A stretch of DNA of 64,000 nt, taken from the NCBI RefSeq assembly GCF_014212055.1, contig NZ_JACJVO010000032.1, forward strand, positions 62,001-126,000, given 5' to 3'. Position numbers and translations under genes: made by a program. This document shows positions 49,865-58,688 of this stretch, piece after piece. Source of the stretch: Cohnella zeiphila (GTDB lineage: Bacteria > Bacillota > Bacilli > Paenibacillales > Paenibacillaceae). Numbering within the stretch: position 1 is the first letter of the stretch; each line of letters starts with the position of its first letter. The notes under the pieces are model-generated. The model did not search any database and was not told where the DNA came from. It saw nothing but the letters and a program-made list of their open reading frames with translations.

Positions 49865-50596
49865 TTACGCATTCTCGCAAGGATTGCCCGCGAGATTGCG
49901 CCCTCTGGCCAGCCAGAAACGCCAGCCTTTGTTCCGCTCGGGATCGACCTTCGTGTCGGCCGAGATGTACCTCATCGTGTAGCCGCAGCGGCGGTGCGGA
50001 CTCTTGTTGGCCGGCGCGCCGTGAATGATGCGAGAGTCGTGCAGCGAGCATTCGCCGCGCTCCAGTTCGAAATAAACGGCCTTCGACTCGTCCAGGTTTT
50101 TGATTTGGGCATGGAAGGTGTTGTCCTTCTTGTCGACGCTCTCGTATTCCGAGAAGCCGTTATGGTGCGTGCCGGGAATGACGCGCATGCAGCCGTTCTC
50201 CTTCTTGCTCGGATCGAGCGCCAGCCAGATGGTGACGATGTTGTCGTACTTGTCGAAGCGGCCTTCCCAGTACGCCGAATCCTCGTGCCAGGGGGTCTGC
50301 CGGCCGGTATAAGGATCCTTGCAGATAAAGTGGCTGGACCACAGCACGATATCCGGTCCGATCAGCCCTTCGACCAGGTCGAGCGCCTCATCGCTCAGCA
50401 AAAACTCCAGCAGCCGCTCGTCCCGGAAATGCGGCGTGTCCAATTCGTCCGACAGCTTCGCCCCTTTGAGCGCCAGCTGTTCCTCGAAAATCTCCGTAAG
50501 CTTGCCCAGCTTCTCCTCCGAGAACAACGGCTTCTTGTGCAGCACATAACCTTTTTCCTTGTAAAAGGCGACTTCCTGCTCGTTCAACTTGGCCAT
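49865..50596 (-). CDS. Phytanoyl-CoA dioxygenase (PhyH) family Fe(II)/2-oxoglutarate oxygenase
   Basis: 243 residues. Iron ligands: the HxD of TPWHEDSAYW and a distal His in HDSRIIHGA; a likely 2-oxoglutarate-binding Arg is in RRCGYTMRYISADT. PhyH enzymes hydroxylate small molecules using O2 and 2-oxoglutarate; the substrate here is probably a sugar or polyol derivative, judged by the neighbours. ATG 50596 follows AAGGAGG at longer spacing; the frame is open from 50635 but that start has no site. It is divergent from the AraC regulator, and a close paralogue of identical length is in the operon at 53662. Confidence 0.88.
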   Translation of the reverse strand: MAKLNEQEVAFYKEKGYVLHKKPLFSEEKLGKLTEIFEEQLALKGAKLSDELDTPHFRDERLLEFLLSDEALDLVEGLIGPDIVLWSSHFICKDPYTGRQTPWHEDSAYWEGRFDKYDNIVTIWLALDPSKKENGCMRVIPGTHHNGFSEYESVDKKDNTFHAQIKNLDESKAVYFELERGECSLHDSRIIHGAPANKSPHRRCGYTMRYISADTKVDPERNKGWRFWLARGRNLAGNPCENA

Positions 50597-50704
50597 AATC
50601 AGAGGTGCCTCCTTCTTGGTTTGGGATAGGTTCATTATAGGAAAGGGCGCCGAAATCCATCTTCCGCGGCAATGAGATGATTTGTTTTATATTGATTTTC
50701 GAAA

Positions 50705-50724
50705 CGTAAAACATTTCATTTACG
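50705..50724. promoter_or_regulatory. Inverted repeat in the PhyH/AraC divergent region
   Basis: CGTAAA (50705-50710) and TTTACG (50719-50724) with an 8-base spacer, between the divergent genes. Downstream a consensus TATAAT (50757-50762) likely serves the AraC gene. The repeat is a candidate operator of the AraC regulator. Confidence 0.5.
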
Positions 50725-50806
50725 GCAAAAACGGGCAACAATCTTTATGTTCATATGATATAATGGGCCTGCAAGATGAAGTTCATTTGAGAAGGGGACG
50801 GCTCAG

Positions 50807-51664
50807 ATGATTCATTTATACGGGCGGGATTTGCTGGATTCGGTAACGGAGGCGCACTACGCGTACCATAAGTCGCTGAACACCGTCACCGGCGAGCATT
50901 CGCACGATTTTTACGAGGTATTCCTGATTACCAAAGGCGCTTTCTATCATAAGGTCAACCGGCGCCGCACCTACCTGCCCGAGGGCAACCTGGTGTTTAT
51001 CCGTCCGAGCGACGTTCATTATTACGAGAACGACGAGCGCAGCGAGGGAGAACTGATCAACCTGGCCTTCTCGACCTCGACCATGGAGGCGCTGGTCCAG
51101 TATCTCGGCGGAGGGTTCGAGCTGGAGAAGCTGCTGCAGCCGGAAGAACCTCCGTGCTCGTTCATAGACAAGCACGAGCTCAACGCCTTGAAGGAGCGCT
51201 TCCAGCTGCTGACGTTCATCTCGCCGGAGGAGAAGCCGAAGATGAGACGGGAGGTGCGGGCGCTGCTGGCCGAGATCTTCGTCCGTTATTTCTCGGAAAG
51301 CCCGATGGAGGACATCGATTCCGGCATTCCGGATTGGCTCGAACAGGTGCAGAAGAAGATGCAGAACAAGGAGCATTTCTCCGAAGGGATCAGCCGGCTG
51401 AACGAGCTGTGCCCCAAGTCGCCCGAGCACTTGAGCCGAATGATCAAGAAGCACTTCGGGCAGACGCCGACCGAATGGATCAACGGCATGCGGCTCAAAT
51501 ACGCCGCGAATCTGCTGGTCCATACGGACGAGAGCGTGATCGAGATCAGCATGGAAGCCGGCTATAAAAATTTGAGCCACTTTTACCACCGCTTCAAAGA
51601 GTACTTCGGATCTTCCCCCGCGCAATACCGCAAACTGCACCGCAAGATTATCATTCCGAACTGA
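50807..51664 (+). CDS. AraC-family transcriptional regulator with cupin sensor domain
   Basis: 285 residues. N-terminal cupin-like sensor (GEHSHDFYEVFLITKGAFYH; LVFIRPSDVHYYENDER) and C-terminal double HTH (LNELCPKSPEHLSRMIKKHF, TPTEWINGMRLKYAANLLV, ISMEAGYKNLSHFYHRFKEY). Such proteins bind a sugar through the cupin and activate adjacent genes. It lies between the two PhyH genes and probably controls both the divergent PhyH and the operon from 51761. ATG 50807 follows GAAGGGG. Confidence 0.9.
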   Translation: MIHLYGRDLLDSVTEAHYAYHKSLNTVTGEHSHDFYEVFLITKGAFYHKVNRRRTYLPEGNLVFIRPSDVHYYENDERSEGELINLAFSTSTMEALVQYLGGGFELEKLLQPEEPPCSFIDKHELNALKERFQLLTFISPEEKPKMRREVRALLAEIFVRYFSESPMEDIDSGIPDWLEQVQKKMQNKEHFSEGISRLNELCPKSPEHLSRMIKKHFGQTPTEWINGMRLKYAANLLVHTDESVIEISMEAGYKNLSHFYHRFKEYFGSSPAQYRKLHRKIIIPN

Positions 51665-51714
51665 TCAGAATAGCACAAGGCTTATCAACGGCAACCAAGA
51701 CGCCATTCTCCCTC

Positions 51715-51743
51715 TTGGCTATATTGTTAGTAGTCCGGACAAT
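51715..51743 (+). promoter_or_regulatory. Promoter of the seven-gene catabolic operon
   Basis: TTGGCT (51715-51720), 17-base spacer, GACAAT (51738-51743), 18 bases before the first gene. A weak stem CCAAGA/TCTTGG (51695-51718) overlaps its -35. Confidence 0.5.
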
Positions 51744-51760
51744 TGGCTTAAGAGGGAGAG

Positions 51761-52618
51761 ATGCAGGTGGCAGGAAAGTTGATTCCGGCGCTGAATCCGG
51801 TGACGACCGGCCGGAACGTCCCGTTTCTTGAATTCCTTGACGCGGCCTCGCAGGCGGGATTTCCCGCGCTCGATTACTCCATCGAACCGTTCTTCGAGGT
51901 CGCGGGGAAGCAATCTTTCGACGCCGCCCGGCAGCTGCTGGAGCAACGGGCGCTGACGCTCGGTTCGTTCGGCCTGCCCGTCGAATTCCGCAAGGATGAA
52001 GAGACCTTCCGGGAAGGGCTGGCCCGATTGCCGGAGCTCGCCGAATTCGCCCGCAGGCTGGGCACCGGGCGATGCTGCACGTGGCTGTTCCCGGCTACGG
52101 ACGAGCCCGTGGCCGAATACACCAGCCGGTTCATCCGGCGGCTGCGCGAATGCGCCAACATTCTGGATGCTTACGGCATTCGCTTCGGCATCGAATGGGT
52201 GGGGCCGAAGACGCTTCGCACCCTGAAGCACGACTTTATCCATACGCTTCCCGGCGCGCTCGAGCTGATCGGCGCCATCGACCGGCCCAACGTCGGCCTG
52301 CTGTTCGACAGCTTCCACTGGTTCACCTCCCATGCGACGAAGGAGGATATTCTGGCGCTGTCCGCGGAGCAGGTCGTGCTGGTCCATCTCAACGACGCCC
52401 CGGACCTGCCGCCGGACCGACAGATCGACGACCAGCGGCTGCTTCCGGGAGAAGGCGTAATCGATCTGGACGCCATGCTGTCCGCTTTGCAAGCGATCGG
52501 ATACGACGGCTACGTGTCGGTCGAGACGTTCGGCGACGACTTGCCCCGGCTGGGAGCGAAAGAGGCCGCGGCGCGAACCAAGCGTGCGGTCGATCGGGTG
52601 CTGCGGCCTTATGCATAG
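51761..52618 (+). CDS. Sugar phosphate isomerase/epimerase (xylose isomerase-like TIM barrel)
   Basis: 285 residues, a TIM barrel of the AP_endonuc_2 superfamily. Seen: metal-ligand-like segments FGIEWVGPKTL, RPNVGLLFDSFHWF, VVLVHLNDAP and a terminal YVSVETFGDD; these supply Glu, Asp, His and Glu ligands to a divalent metal in related enzymes. It is first in a seven-gene operon and likely isomerises or epimerises a sugar or cyclitol intermediate. ATG 51761 follows AGAGGGAGAG. Confidence 0.85.
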   Translation: MQVAGKLIPALNPVTTGRNVPFLEFLDAASQAGFPALDYSIEPFFEVAGKQSFDAARQLLEQRALTLGSFGLPVEFRKDEETFREGLARLPELAEFARRLGTGRCCTWLFPATDEPVAEYTSRFIRRLRECANILDAYGIRFGIEWVGPKTLRTLKHDFIHTLPGALELIGAIDRPNVGLLFDSFHWFTSHATKEDILALSAEQVVLVHLNDAPDLPPDRQIDDQRLLPGEGVIDLDAMLSALQAIGYDGYVSVETFGDDLPRLGAKEAAARTKRAVDRVLRPYA

Positions 52619-52639
52619 CGGTCTGAATGAGGTGACGTC

Positions 52640-53629
52640 GTGAAAAAAGCAATCATCGCCGGTGAAAGGGCGGTCTCCCTAGCGGAAGTGCCCGTTCCGA
52701 GGCCCGGCGCGAACGAGGCGCTCGTGAAAGTGCACGTAGCGCCGATGTGCACGGAGTACAAAAGCTACCTGGACGGCAAGCCCCGCGACGGTCTCGGACA
52801 CGAAGCGGCGGGCGAGGTGGTCCGGGTGGGCGGTCCGGGTCCCGTGAAGGTAGGCGACCGGGTTGTCGCCATGCCGCTCCAGGCCTGCGGCGAATGCGCC
52901 TTGTGCCGATCCGGCCACTACATCCACTGCGAGTCCAACCGCATGACGGACGCGACGATGGCGCAATTCGTCGTCAAGCCGGCGTTCCTGCTGCAGAAGA
53001 TTCCCGACGATGTCTCTTATGAGCAAGCTTCGTTGGCCTGCTGCGGCCTGGGCGCTTCGTTCGGCGCCATTCAGAATCTGGCCTTGACCGCTTACGATAC
53101 GCTGCTCATTACCGGGCTCGGGCCCGTCGGGTTGGGGGCCGTGATCAACGCCAAGTTCGTCGGCGCCCGGGTTATCGCGTTGGAATCCAACCTCTACCGG
53201 CAGAACCTCGCCCGAGATCTGGGAGCGGACGCCGTGATGGATCCGGCCGACCCGGACGTGTCGGAGCGGATCAAGGAACTATGCGGGGGCGCCGGACCGG
53301 ACGCCGCGCTGGATTGCTCCGGCGCCGTGGCCGCGCACCGGCTGTGCATCGACGCGGTCCGGCGCAAGGGCAAAGTCGCCTTTGTCGGCGAGAGCAGCCG
53401 GGAGACGCCGATTACGATCAGCCGCGACCTTCTGCGCAAAGGGCTGCAGCTGATCGGCTCGTGGCATTACAACCTGAACGATTTTCCCAAGCTGATGCGC
53501 GTCATCCAGACCTCGCCTCTTGTCGACCGGCTGATCACCCATCGCTTCCCGATGTCCCGCATCGGGGAGGCGTTCGAACGATCGGTGTCGCAGCAATGCG
53601 GCAAAATCCTGTTGAAACCGTGGGAATAA
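52640..53629 (+). CDS. Zinc-dependent MDR dehydrogenase (sorbitol/threonine dehydrogenase-like)
   Basis: 329 residues. N-terminal catalytic zinc region (APMCTEYK, GLGHEAAGEVV), a four-cysteine structural zinc lobe (CGECALCRSGHYIHC), a Rossmann fold (LLITGLGPVGLGAVINAKFV) and a DAALDCSGAVAAHRL segment. It oxidises a secondary alcohol of a polyol or sugar. Start GTG 52640 with GAGGTGA upstream. The gaps to the flanking genes are 21 and 32 bases. Confidence 0.88.
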   Translation: MKKAIIAGERAVSLAEVPVPRPGANEALVKVHVAPMCTEYKSYLDGKPRDGLGHEAAGEVVRVGGPGPVKVGDRVVAMPLQACGECALCRSGHYIHCESNRMTDATMAQFVVKPAFLLQKIPDDVSYEQASLACCGLGASFGAIQNLALTAYDTLLITGLGPVGLGAVINAKFVGARVIALESNLYRQNLARDLGADAVMDPADPDVSERIKELCGGAGPDAALDCSGAVAAHRLCIDAVRRKGKVAFVGESSRETPITISRDLLRKGLQLIGSWHYNLNDFPKLMRVIQTSPLVDRLITHRFPMSRIGEAFERSVSQQCGKILLKPWE

Positions 53630-53661
53630 GCTTCCCATCACGCCGAGGAGGAGAAGGAACG

Positions 53662-54393
53662 ATGGCCCGATTAACCTCGAACGAAATCGAGCAGTACCGC
53701 GAGGACGGCTACGTGATTTATCGCAAGCCGCTCTTCTCGCAAGAGAAGCTGGACCGGCTCACGGCCATTTTCGAAGAGCATCTGAGAGAGAAGGGAGACA
53801 AGCTGTCCGACGAGCTCGACACGCCGCACTTCCGGGACGAGCGGCTGCTCGAATTTCTGCTGGGCGACGAGGCGCTCGACTTGGTCGAAGGGCTGATCGG
53901 ACCGGATATCGTGCTGTGGTCCAGCCATTTTATCTGCAAGGAGCCTTACAAAGGGCGAATCACGCCGTGGCACGAGGATTCAGCCTACTGGAACGGCAGA
54001 TTCGACAAGTACGACAACATCGTCACCATCTGGCTAGCCCTGGATCGCAGCAGCAGGGAGAACGGCTGCATGCGCGTCATCCCGGGTACGCACCGCAACG
54101 GCTTCTCGGAATACGAGGCTGTCGACAAAACCTATAACACCTTCCACGCGCAAATCAAAAACATCGACGAATCCCAAGCGGTCTACTTCGAACTGGAACG
54201 CGGCGAATGCTCGCTGCACGACTCCCGCATCATCCACGGCGCAACGGCCAACGCCAGTCCCTACCGGCGCTGCGGCTATACGATGCGGTATATTTCGGCC
54301 GATACGAAGATCCACCTGGAGAAAAATCCGGGCTGGCGCTTCTGGCTGGCCAGAGGGCGCAATCTTGCGGGCAATCCGTGCGAAAATGTCTAA
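53662..54393 (+). CDS. Second PhyH-family Fe(II)/2-oxoglutarate oxygenase
   Basis: 243 residues, the same length as the enzyme at 49865-50596 and closely related, with identical blocks such as DELDTPHFRDERLLEFLL, WSSHFICK, ENGCMRVIPGTH and WRFWLARGRNLAGNPCEN. Iron ligands occur in TPWHEDSAYW and HDSRIIHGA. It lies within the catabolic operon, so one PhyH acts in the operon and the other is expressed divergently. ATG 53662 follows GAGGAGGAGAAGGAA. Confidence 0.9.
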   Translation: MARLTSNEIEQYREDGYVIYRKPLFSQEKLDRLTAIFEEHLREKGDKLSDELDTPHFRDERLLEFLLGDEALDLVEGLIGPDIVLWSSHFICKEPYKGRITPWHEDSAYWNGRFDKYDNIVTIWLALDRSSRENGCMRVIPGTHRNGFSEYEAVDKTYNTFHAQIKNIDESQAVYFELERGECSLHDSRIIHGATANASPYRRCGYTMRYISADTKIHLEKNPGWRFWLARGRNLAGNPCENV

Positions 54394-54411
54394 ATCAAAG
54401 GAGATGCCGGG

Positions 54412-55491
54412 ATGAGACGACTGAAGGTAGGAATCGTCGGTTTGGGAGAAGTGGCTCAGGTTATTCATCTGCCGATTTTGAAAGCGCTGGCAGACCGTTA
54501 CGAGGTCGCCGCGCTGTGCGATATTTCCCCGTCACTTCTAAGGTGGGCGGGAGAATTTTACAACGTGAGCCATCTGTATCGGGATGCGGCGGAGCTGGCG
54601 CGCCAACCGGACCTGGACGCCGTGTTCGTCCTGAACAGCGACGAGTACCACGCGGAGTGCGCTATCGCCGCGGCCCGCAGCGGCAAGCACGTGCTGGTCG
54701 AGAAGCCGATGACGCTGACGGTCGCCGATGCGGACGCCATGATCCGCGCGCGGGACGAATCCGGCGTCCGGATCATGGTCGGCTACATGCGCCGGTACGC
54801 GCCGGCCTTGCTGCAAACGCTTGAAGAGATTCAAACGCTCGGCAAGATCGAATATGTCCGGGTGCGGGACATCATCGGGGAGAACCGGCTGATGATCGAG
54901 CAATCCAGCGTGGTGCGCCGATTCTCCGACATTCCGCAGGAGGCGGCGGAAGACCGCGGCCGGCGGGCGAAGCGCATGGTCGACGAAGCGCTCGGCGACG
55001 CGCCGCAGCCGGTCAAAAATTCCTACCGCTTGCTGTGCGGCTTGAACAGCCACGATCTGTCCGCGATGCGCGAATTGATCGGCATGCCGAAGCGCGTGCT
55101 GTCCGCGCATCATTGGAACAACGGGTATTACATCACCGCCACGTTCGAATACGACGGCTTTAACGCCACGTTCGAGACGGGGGTGGACGCCCAACGCCGA
55201 TTCGACGCGCATATCGAGATTTTCGGAAAATCCAAGCAGCTCCGGCTTCAATACGATACGCCTTACATTCGGCACCTGCCGACGACGCTGCATGTCGCCG
55301 AGACGGTCGGCGAGTCGTTCGAGGAGAAAGTCTACCGTCCGACGTTCAAGGATCCTTATACGGTCGAGTTGGAGACGTTCCACCGGGTCGTGACGGAAGG
55401 AGAAGCGCCGAAGACGACGCCGGAAGACTACAAGCAGGATTTGCAACTCTTCCAAATGATCTGCGAGGCGCTGCGGAAAAACTACGAGTAA
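54412..55491 (+). CDS. Gfo/Idh/MocA-family oxidoreductase
   Basis: 359 residues. N-terminal NAD(P)-binding GIVGLGEVAQVIHLPIL, conserved VLVEKPMTLT with the catalytic-type Lys, and a C-terminal beta-sheet domain. Unlike most relatives, the central region has SYRLLCGLNSHDLSAMRELI, supplying a His-Asp pair. It oxidises or reduces a sugar, inositol or similar. ATG 54412 follows AAAGGAGATG; the gap to the PhyH stop is 18 bases. Confidence 0.88.
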   Translation: MRRLKVGIVGLGEVAQVIHLPILKALADRYEVAALCDISPSLLRWAGEFYNVSHLYRDAAELARQPDLDAVFVLNSDEYHAECAIAAARSGKHVLVEKPMTLTVADADAMIRARDESGVRIMVGYMRRYAPALLQTLEEIQTLGKIEYVRVRDIIGENRLMIEQSSVVRRFSDIPQEAAEDRGRRAKRMVDEALGDAPQPVKNSYRLLCGLNSHDLSAMRELIGMPKRVLSAHHWNNGYYITATFEYDGFNATFETGVDAQRRFDAHIEIFGKSKQLRLQYDTPYIRHLPTTLHVAETVGESFEEKVYRPTFKDPYTVELETFHRVVTEGEAPKTTPEDYKQDLQLFQMICEALRKNYE

Positions 55492-55516
55492 AATCGGCCG
55501 AAGGGCGGGGTAGGCT

Positions 55517-57694
55517 TTGGAGAGAGGAATCTACTTCGACGCGTGGTACCGCGACGAGCATTGCTATCATCCCGGCTTGCCGATGCGCCGCGCGCAGATG
55601 ATCGAGGACCTGGTCGATTACGAGGCGACGCTTCTGGTATGGTCCGCGCTGGGCGGCGGCGTCGTGTCGCTGCCGTATCTGGAAGAAGAGGCGTACGGCG
55701 ACGTTCCGGCCCGGCTGCGGATGTACGGGTACATGAACGACGCGGAATTCATCCGCGAATGCGGCAAGCGCGGCATCAAGGTGTTCGGCGTCGTGTTCGA
55801 GGTCCAGGGCTGGGAGTTCCCGGCCGAAGTAAACGAGGACGAGACCGAGCTTGTCGGCCTGAACATCACCCGCGGCCAAGGCAAGAAGGGCTGGTACGGG
55901 CTTCGCGAATTCAGCCAGGACCGGTATCCGGGCTTGTTCCCGAAGTCCTTCCGGGATTACTTCCCGGGAGGATTGACGAACAGCGACGGCGAGGCGGTCG
56001 CGGACCTGTGGGAGGAATGCGCGGCGCGCAAGATGGACGGTTCCGCCGTTCATGCCGGCTGGGTGGAGGTGGTCGGCCACGAGCAGATCTGCTATCAGAT
56101 GTGCCGCAACAATCCGGTATGGCGAGATTATCTGAAGAAGATCATCGAGATTCAGATCGACGCGGGCGTGCACGGCGTTCATCTGGACGAATGCGAGCTC
56201 CCGATCACGGCCATCGGGTACGGCGGCTGCTTCTGCAAGGATTGCATGAAGCAGTTCCGGTCGTATCTCCTAGAGCGCCAGGCCAAAGGGGATCTTCCGC
56301 AGGCGCTGCAGGAGACGGACCTGACGGATTTCCACTATGGCCGCTATTTGTCCGAACGGAACGTCGAGTATCCCGGCAAGCCCGGAACGGTGCCGTTTTT
56401 CGCCGAGTATTTCAAGTTTCAGATGACCGTGACGACCCGTTATTTCAAGGAATTGACCGATCATATCCGCGCCTATGCCCGGAAGCAAGGCCGGGACGTG
56501 CTGGTATCGGGGAATTTCTTTCACGTCCTGCATCAGTACATGCCGCTGGAGCCGGAGGTGGACATCGTCGTTACCGAGATGCGCCAGACGTTATACCGTC
56601 AGGCCTCCTGGTACCGCTTCGCGGCGGGCTTCGCCGGAGACAAGCCGATTACGATCGTCGAGAATCCGTACGGCGGCATCGTCCCCGAGCTGCTGGAGAA
56701 CCTGAAGCAAGGGAGAATGGCGCAGCAGTTTCAGCTGATGCTGCTCGAAGCGGCGGCATTCGGCACCAATCTGTCGGTCCCGTACGGCGGCTGGATGGGC
56801 AACACGATCCGCGACGCGTTCTACGCGCCCAAGGAACCGACCATGCAGGTACAGAAGTTTTTGAAAAACGGCGACCGTCTTCTGTCCCGCCGGTCCGGCG
56901 CGGAAATCTTGATTCCGTACAGCTACCCGAGCTATTACTGGCGCGAGAACGAAGCGGCCGAACCGTCGGACGGTCAGGAGACGATGCTGTCCCCGCACGT
57001 CTCGCAAAGCGTGAAAATGCCATTCTGGGACGTCCTGGAAGGCTTCGGCCGGCGCCACATCCCGTACGACGTCCTGATTGCGTCGGACGATGAGCTGTTC
57101 GAAGACAAGTTCGACCTGCAACGGATCTCGAAATACCGGCAGCTGGTACTCGCCGATTGCAACAAGATGACCGATCGGCAGCTTGCGGTCGTGCACGACT
57201 ATCTCGAGCAGGGCGGGAACGCGGTCATTTACGGAAGATTGGCCGAATCGTCGGCTTCTCCCGCGCGCGAGAAAATCATGCGGCACGCCAATGCGACCCT
57301 GATCGAAGAGGACGGCGCCGAAACGACCGATGTCGATCGGATCTTGGCCATTATGCGCGAGACCCAGCCCGGCGGCCGGTTCCAGATCGAGCTGGAGGGA
57401 GACGAAGATATCGGAATACACCCGCATCTGCTGGAGAACGGAGACGTCGCGATCCATATCGTGAACTATCGGTTCGATCGGGAACGGGACCAGGTGATTC
57501 CACTTTCGGACGTAACCTTCAGCCTGCGCTGCGAACGGCCGATATCCCATATGGAAACGCATACGCTGGACGGTTCGGGTCTATCCGTGGATTGGACCTG
57601 CGAGAACGGGCGGCTGCGGCTGACGATCCGGGAATTGCCGCTGTACGGCATCGTCGAATGTATCCACACCGGAGGAAATGAGGGGATCGAATGA
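55517..57694 (+). CDS. Glycoside hydrolase-like TIM-barrel protein with C-terminal glutamine-amidotransferase-like domain
   Basis: 725 residues. N-terminal TIM-barrel region (MERGIYFDAWYRDEHCYHPG; VHGVHLDECELPITAIGYGG) has an Asp and Glu in the strand where catalytic acids often lie, and CFCKDCMKQF adds a Cys-rich patch. The middle reads GNFFHVLHQYMPLEPEVDIV. The C-terminal part (RQLVLADCNKMTDRQLAVVH, DYLEQGGNAVIYGR) resembles the beta-galactosidase trimerisation domain. It is probably a glycosidase but the activity is unverified. TTG 55517 is the start. The stop overlaps the next start by four bases. Confidence 0.75.
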   Translation: MERGIYFDAWYRDEHCYHPGLPMRRAQMIEDLVDYEATLLVWSALGGGVVSLPYLEEEAYGDVPARLRMYGYMNDAEFIRECGKRGIKVFGVVFEVQGWEFPAEVNEDETELVGLNITRGQGKKGWYGLREFSQDRYPGLFPKSFRDYFPGGLTNSDGEAVADLWEECAARKMDGSAVHAGWVEVVGHEQICYQMCRNNPVWRDYLKKIIEIQIDAGVHGVHLDECELPITAIGYGGCFCKDCMKQFRSYLLERQAKGDLPQALQETDLTDFHYGRYLSERNVEYPGKPGTVPFFAEYFKFQMTVTTRYFKELTDHIRAYARKQGRDVLVSGNFFHVLHQYMPLEPEVDIVVTEMRQTLYRQASWYRFAAGFAGDKPITIVENPYGGIVPELLENLKQGRMAQQFQLMLLEAAAFGTNLSVPYGGWMGNTIRDAFYAPKEPTMQVQKFLKNGDRLLSRRSGAEILIPYSYPSYYWRENEAAEPSDGQETMLSPHVSQSVKMPFWDVLEGFGRRHIPYDVLIASDDELFEDKFDLQRISKYRQLVLADCNKMTDRQLAVVHDYLEQGGNAVIYGRLAESSASPAREKIMRHANATLIEEDGAETTDVDRILAIMRETQPGGRFQIELEGDEDIGIHPHLLENGDVAIHIVNYRFDRERDQVIPLSDVTFSLRCERPISHMETHTLDGSGLSVDWTCENGRLRLTIRELPLYGIVECIHTGGNEGIE

Positions 57695-58674
57695 AAATGA
57701 AGGCGAGCGTCATCGCGGGGCCGTCCAAGAGCGAGCTGGTCGAGACGGACGTGCCGTCGATCGGCGACGAAGAGGTTCTGATTCGCGTAAAAGTTTGCGG
57801 GGTGTGCGCCTCCGAGCTTCACCCGTGGATGGAAGGAGCGGGCTGGCTGGAGGCTCCCGGGAAACGGCCGATTTTCGGGCATGAGCCGGTCGGCGTCATC
57901 GAACGGATGGGCTCCAGGGTGGAGGGCTTTCGGGTCGGGGACCGCGTGACCGGACTGGTTCAGCACGCCTTCGCCCAATATGCGAAAGCGAATTACCGGG
58001 TGATCGTCAAGGTTCCGGAGGAACTGGACGATCTGGAGGCGCTGGGCGAGCCGCTGTCGTGCCTGATGAGCGGAGCGAGCCGTACGCCCGTCGCCCTCGG
58101 AGACGATGTGGCCGTTGTCGGGGCCGGGTTCATGGGACTGGGCTTCCTCCAGCTCATGCGGCTCAAGGGGGCGGGCCGTCTGATCGCGGTGGATATGCGC
58201 GAGGAGAGCCTGGAGCATGCGCGGCGCTTCGGCACGGACGAACGGTTCGCCCCGCAGGATGTCGACGCGAAATACAAGGTGACGGCATGGTCCCACATGG
58301 ACCAAGGGATCCCGGGCGTTCAGGTGGCGGTCGAAGCGTCAGGCTCCCAGGGCGGCCTTCAGCTCGCGGGGGAGATGGCTGGCGTTCACGGCGTGCTCTC
58401 GATTGTCGGCTACCATCAAGGGAACGGCGGCATGCGGAACGTCAACATGGAACTGTGGAATTGGAAGGCCCTGACGGTCATCAACGCGCATGAGCGCAGA
58501 AGCCGGGTCCACGTCAAGGAGATGGAGGCCGGTCTGAAACTGATTGCCGGCGGCCAATTCAACATGAAGGACATGATTACGCACGTTTATTCCTTGGAGG
58601 AGGTCGACCGCGCCTACGACGCGATTCGGACCAAGCCTCCGGGATTTATCAAATCGGTCATTCGGATCGCTTGA
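57691..58674 (+). CDS. Zinc-type MDR dehydrogenase lacking the structural zinc lobe
   Basis: 327 residues. Catalytic zinc region KVCGVCASELHPWMEG and FGHEPVGVIERMG, Rossmann VAVVGAGFMGLGFLQLMRLK, VEASGSQGGLQLAG. It has no CxxCxxCx7C lobe, in contrast to the MDR enzyme at 52640, and the middle section NVNMELWNWKALTVINAHER is distinctive. It probably oxidises a sugar alcohol or an aldehyde precursor. ATG 57691 overlaps the preceding gene as ATGA. Confidence 0.86.
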   Translation: MKMKASVIAGPSKSELVETDVPSIGDEEVLIRVKVCGVCASELHPWMEGAGWLEAPGKRPIFGHEPVGVIERMGSRVEGFRVGDRVTGLVQHAFAQYAKANYRVIVKVPEELDDLEALGEPLSCLMSGASRTPVALGDDVAVVGAGFMGLGFLQLMRLKGAGRLIAVDMREESLEHARRFGTDERFAPQDVDAKYKVTAWSHMDQGIPGVQVAVEASGSQGGLQLAGEMAGVHGVLSIVGYHQGNGGMRNVNMELWNWKALTVINAHERRSRVHVKEMEAGLKLIAGGQFNMKDMITHVYSLEEVDRAYDAIRTKPPGFIKSVIRIA

Positions 58675-58688
58675 AAGGAATACCGCTC

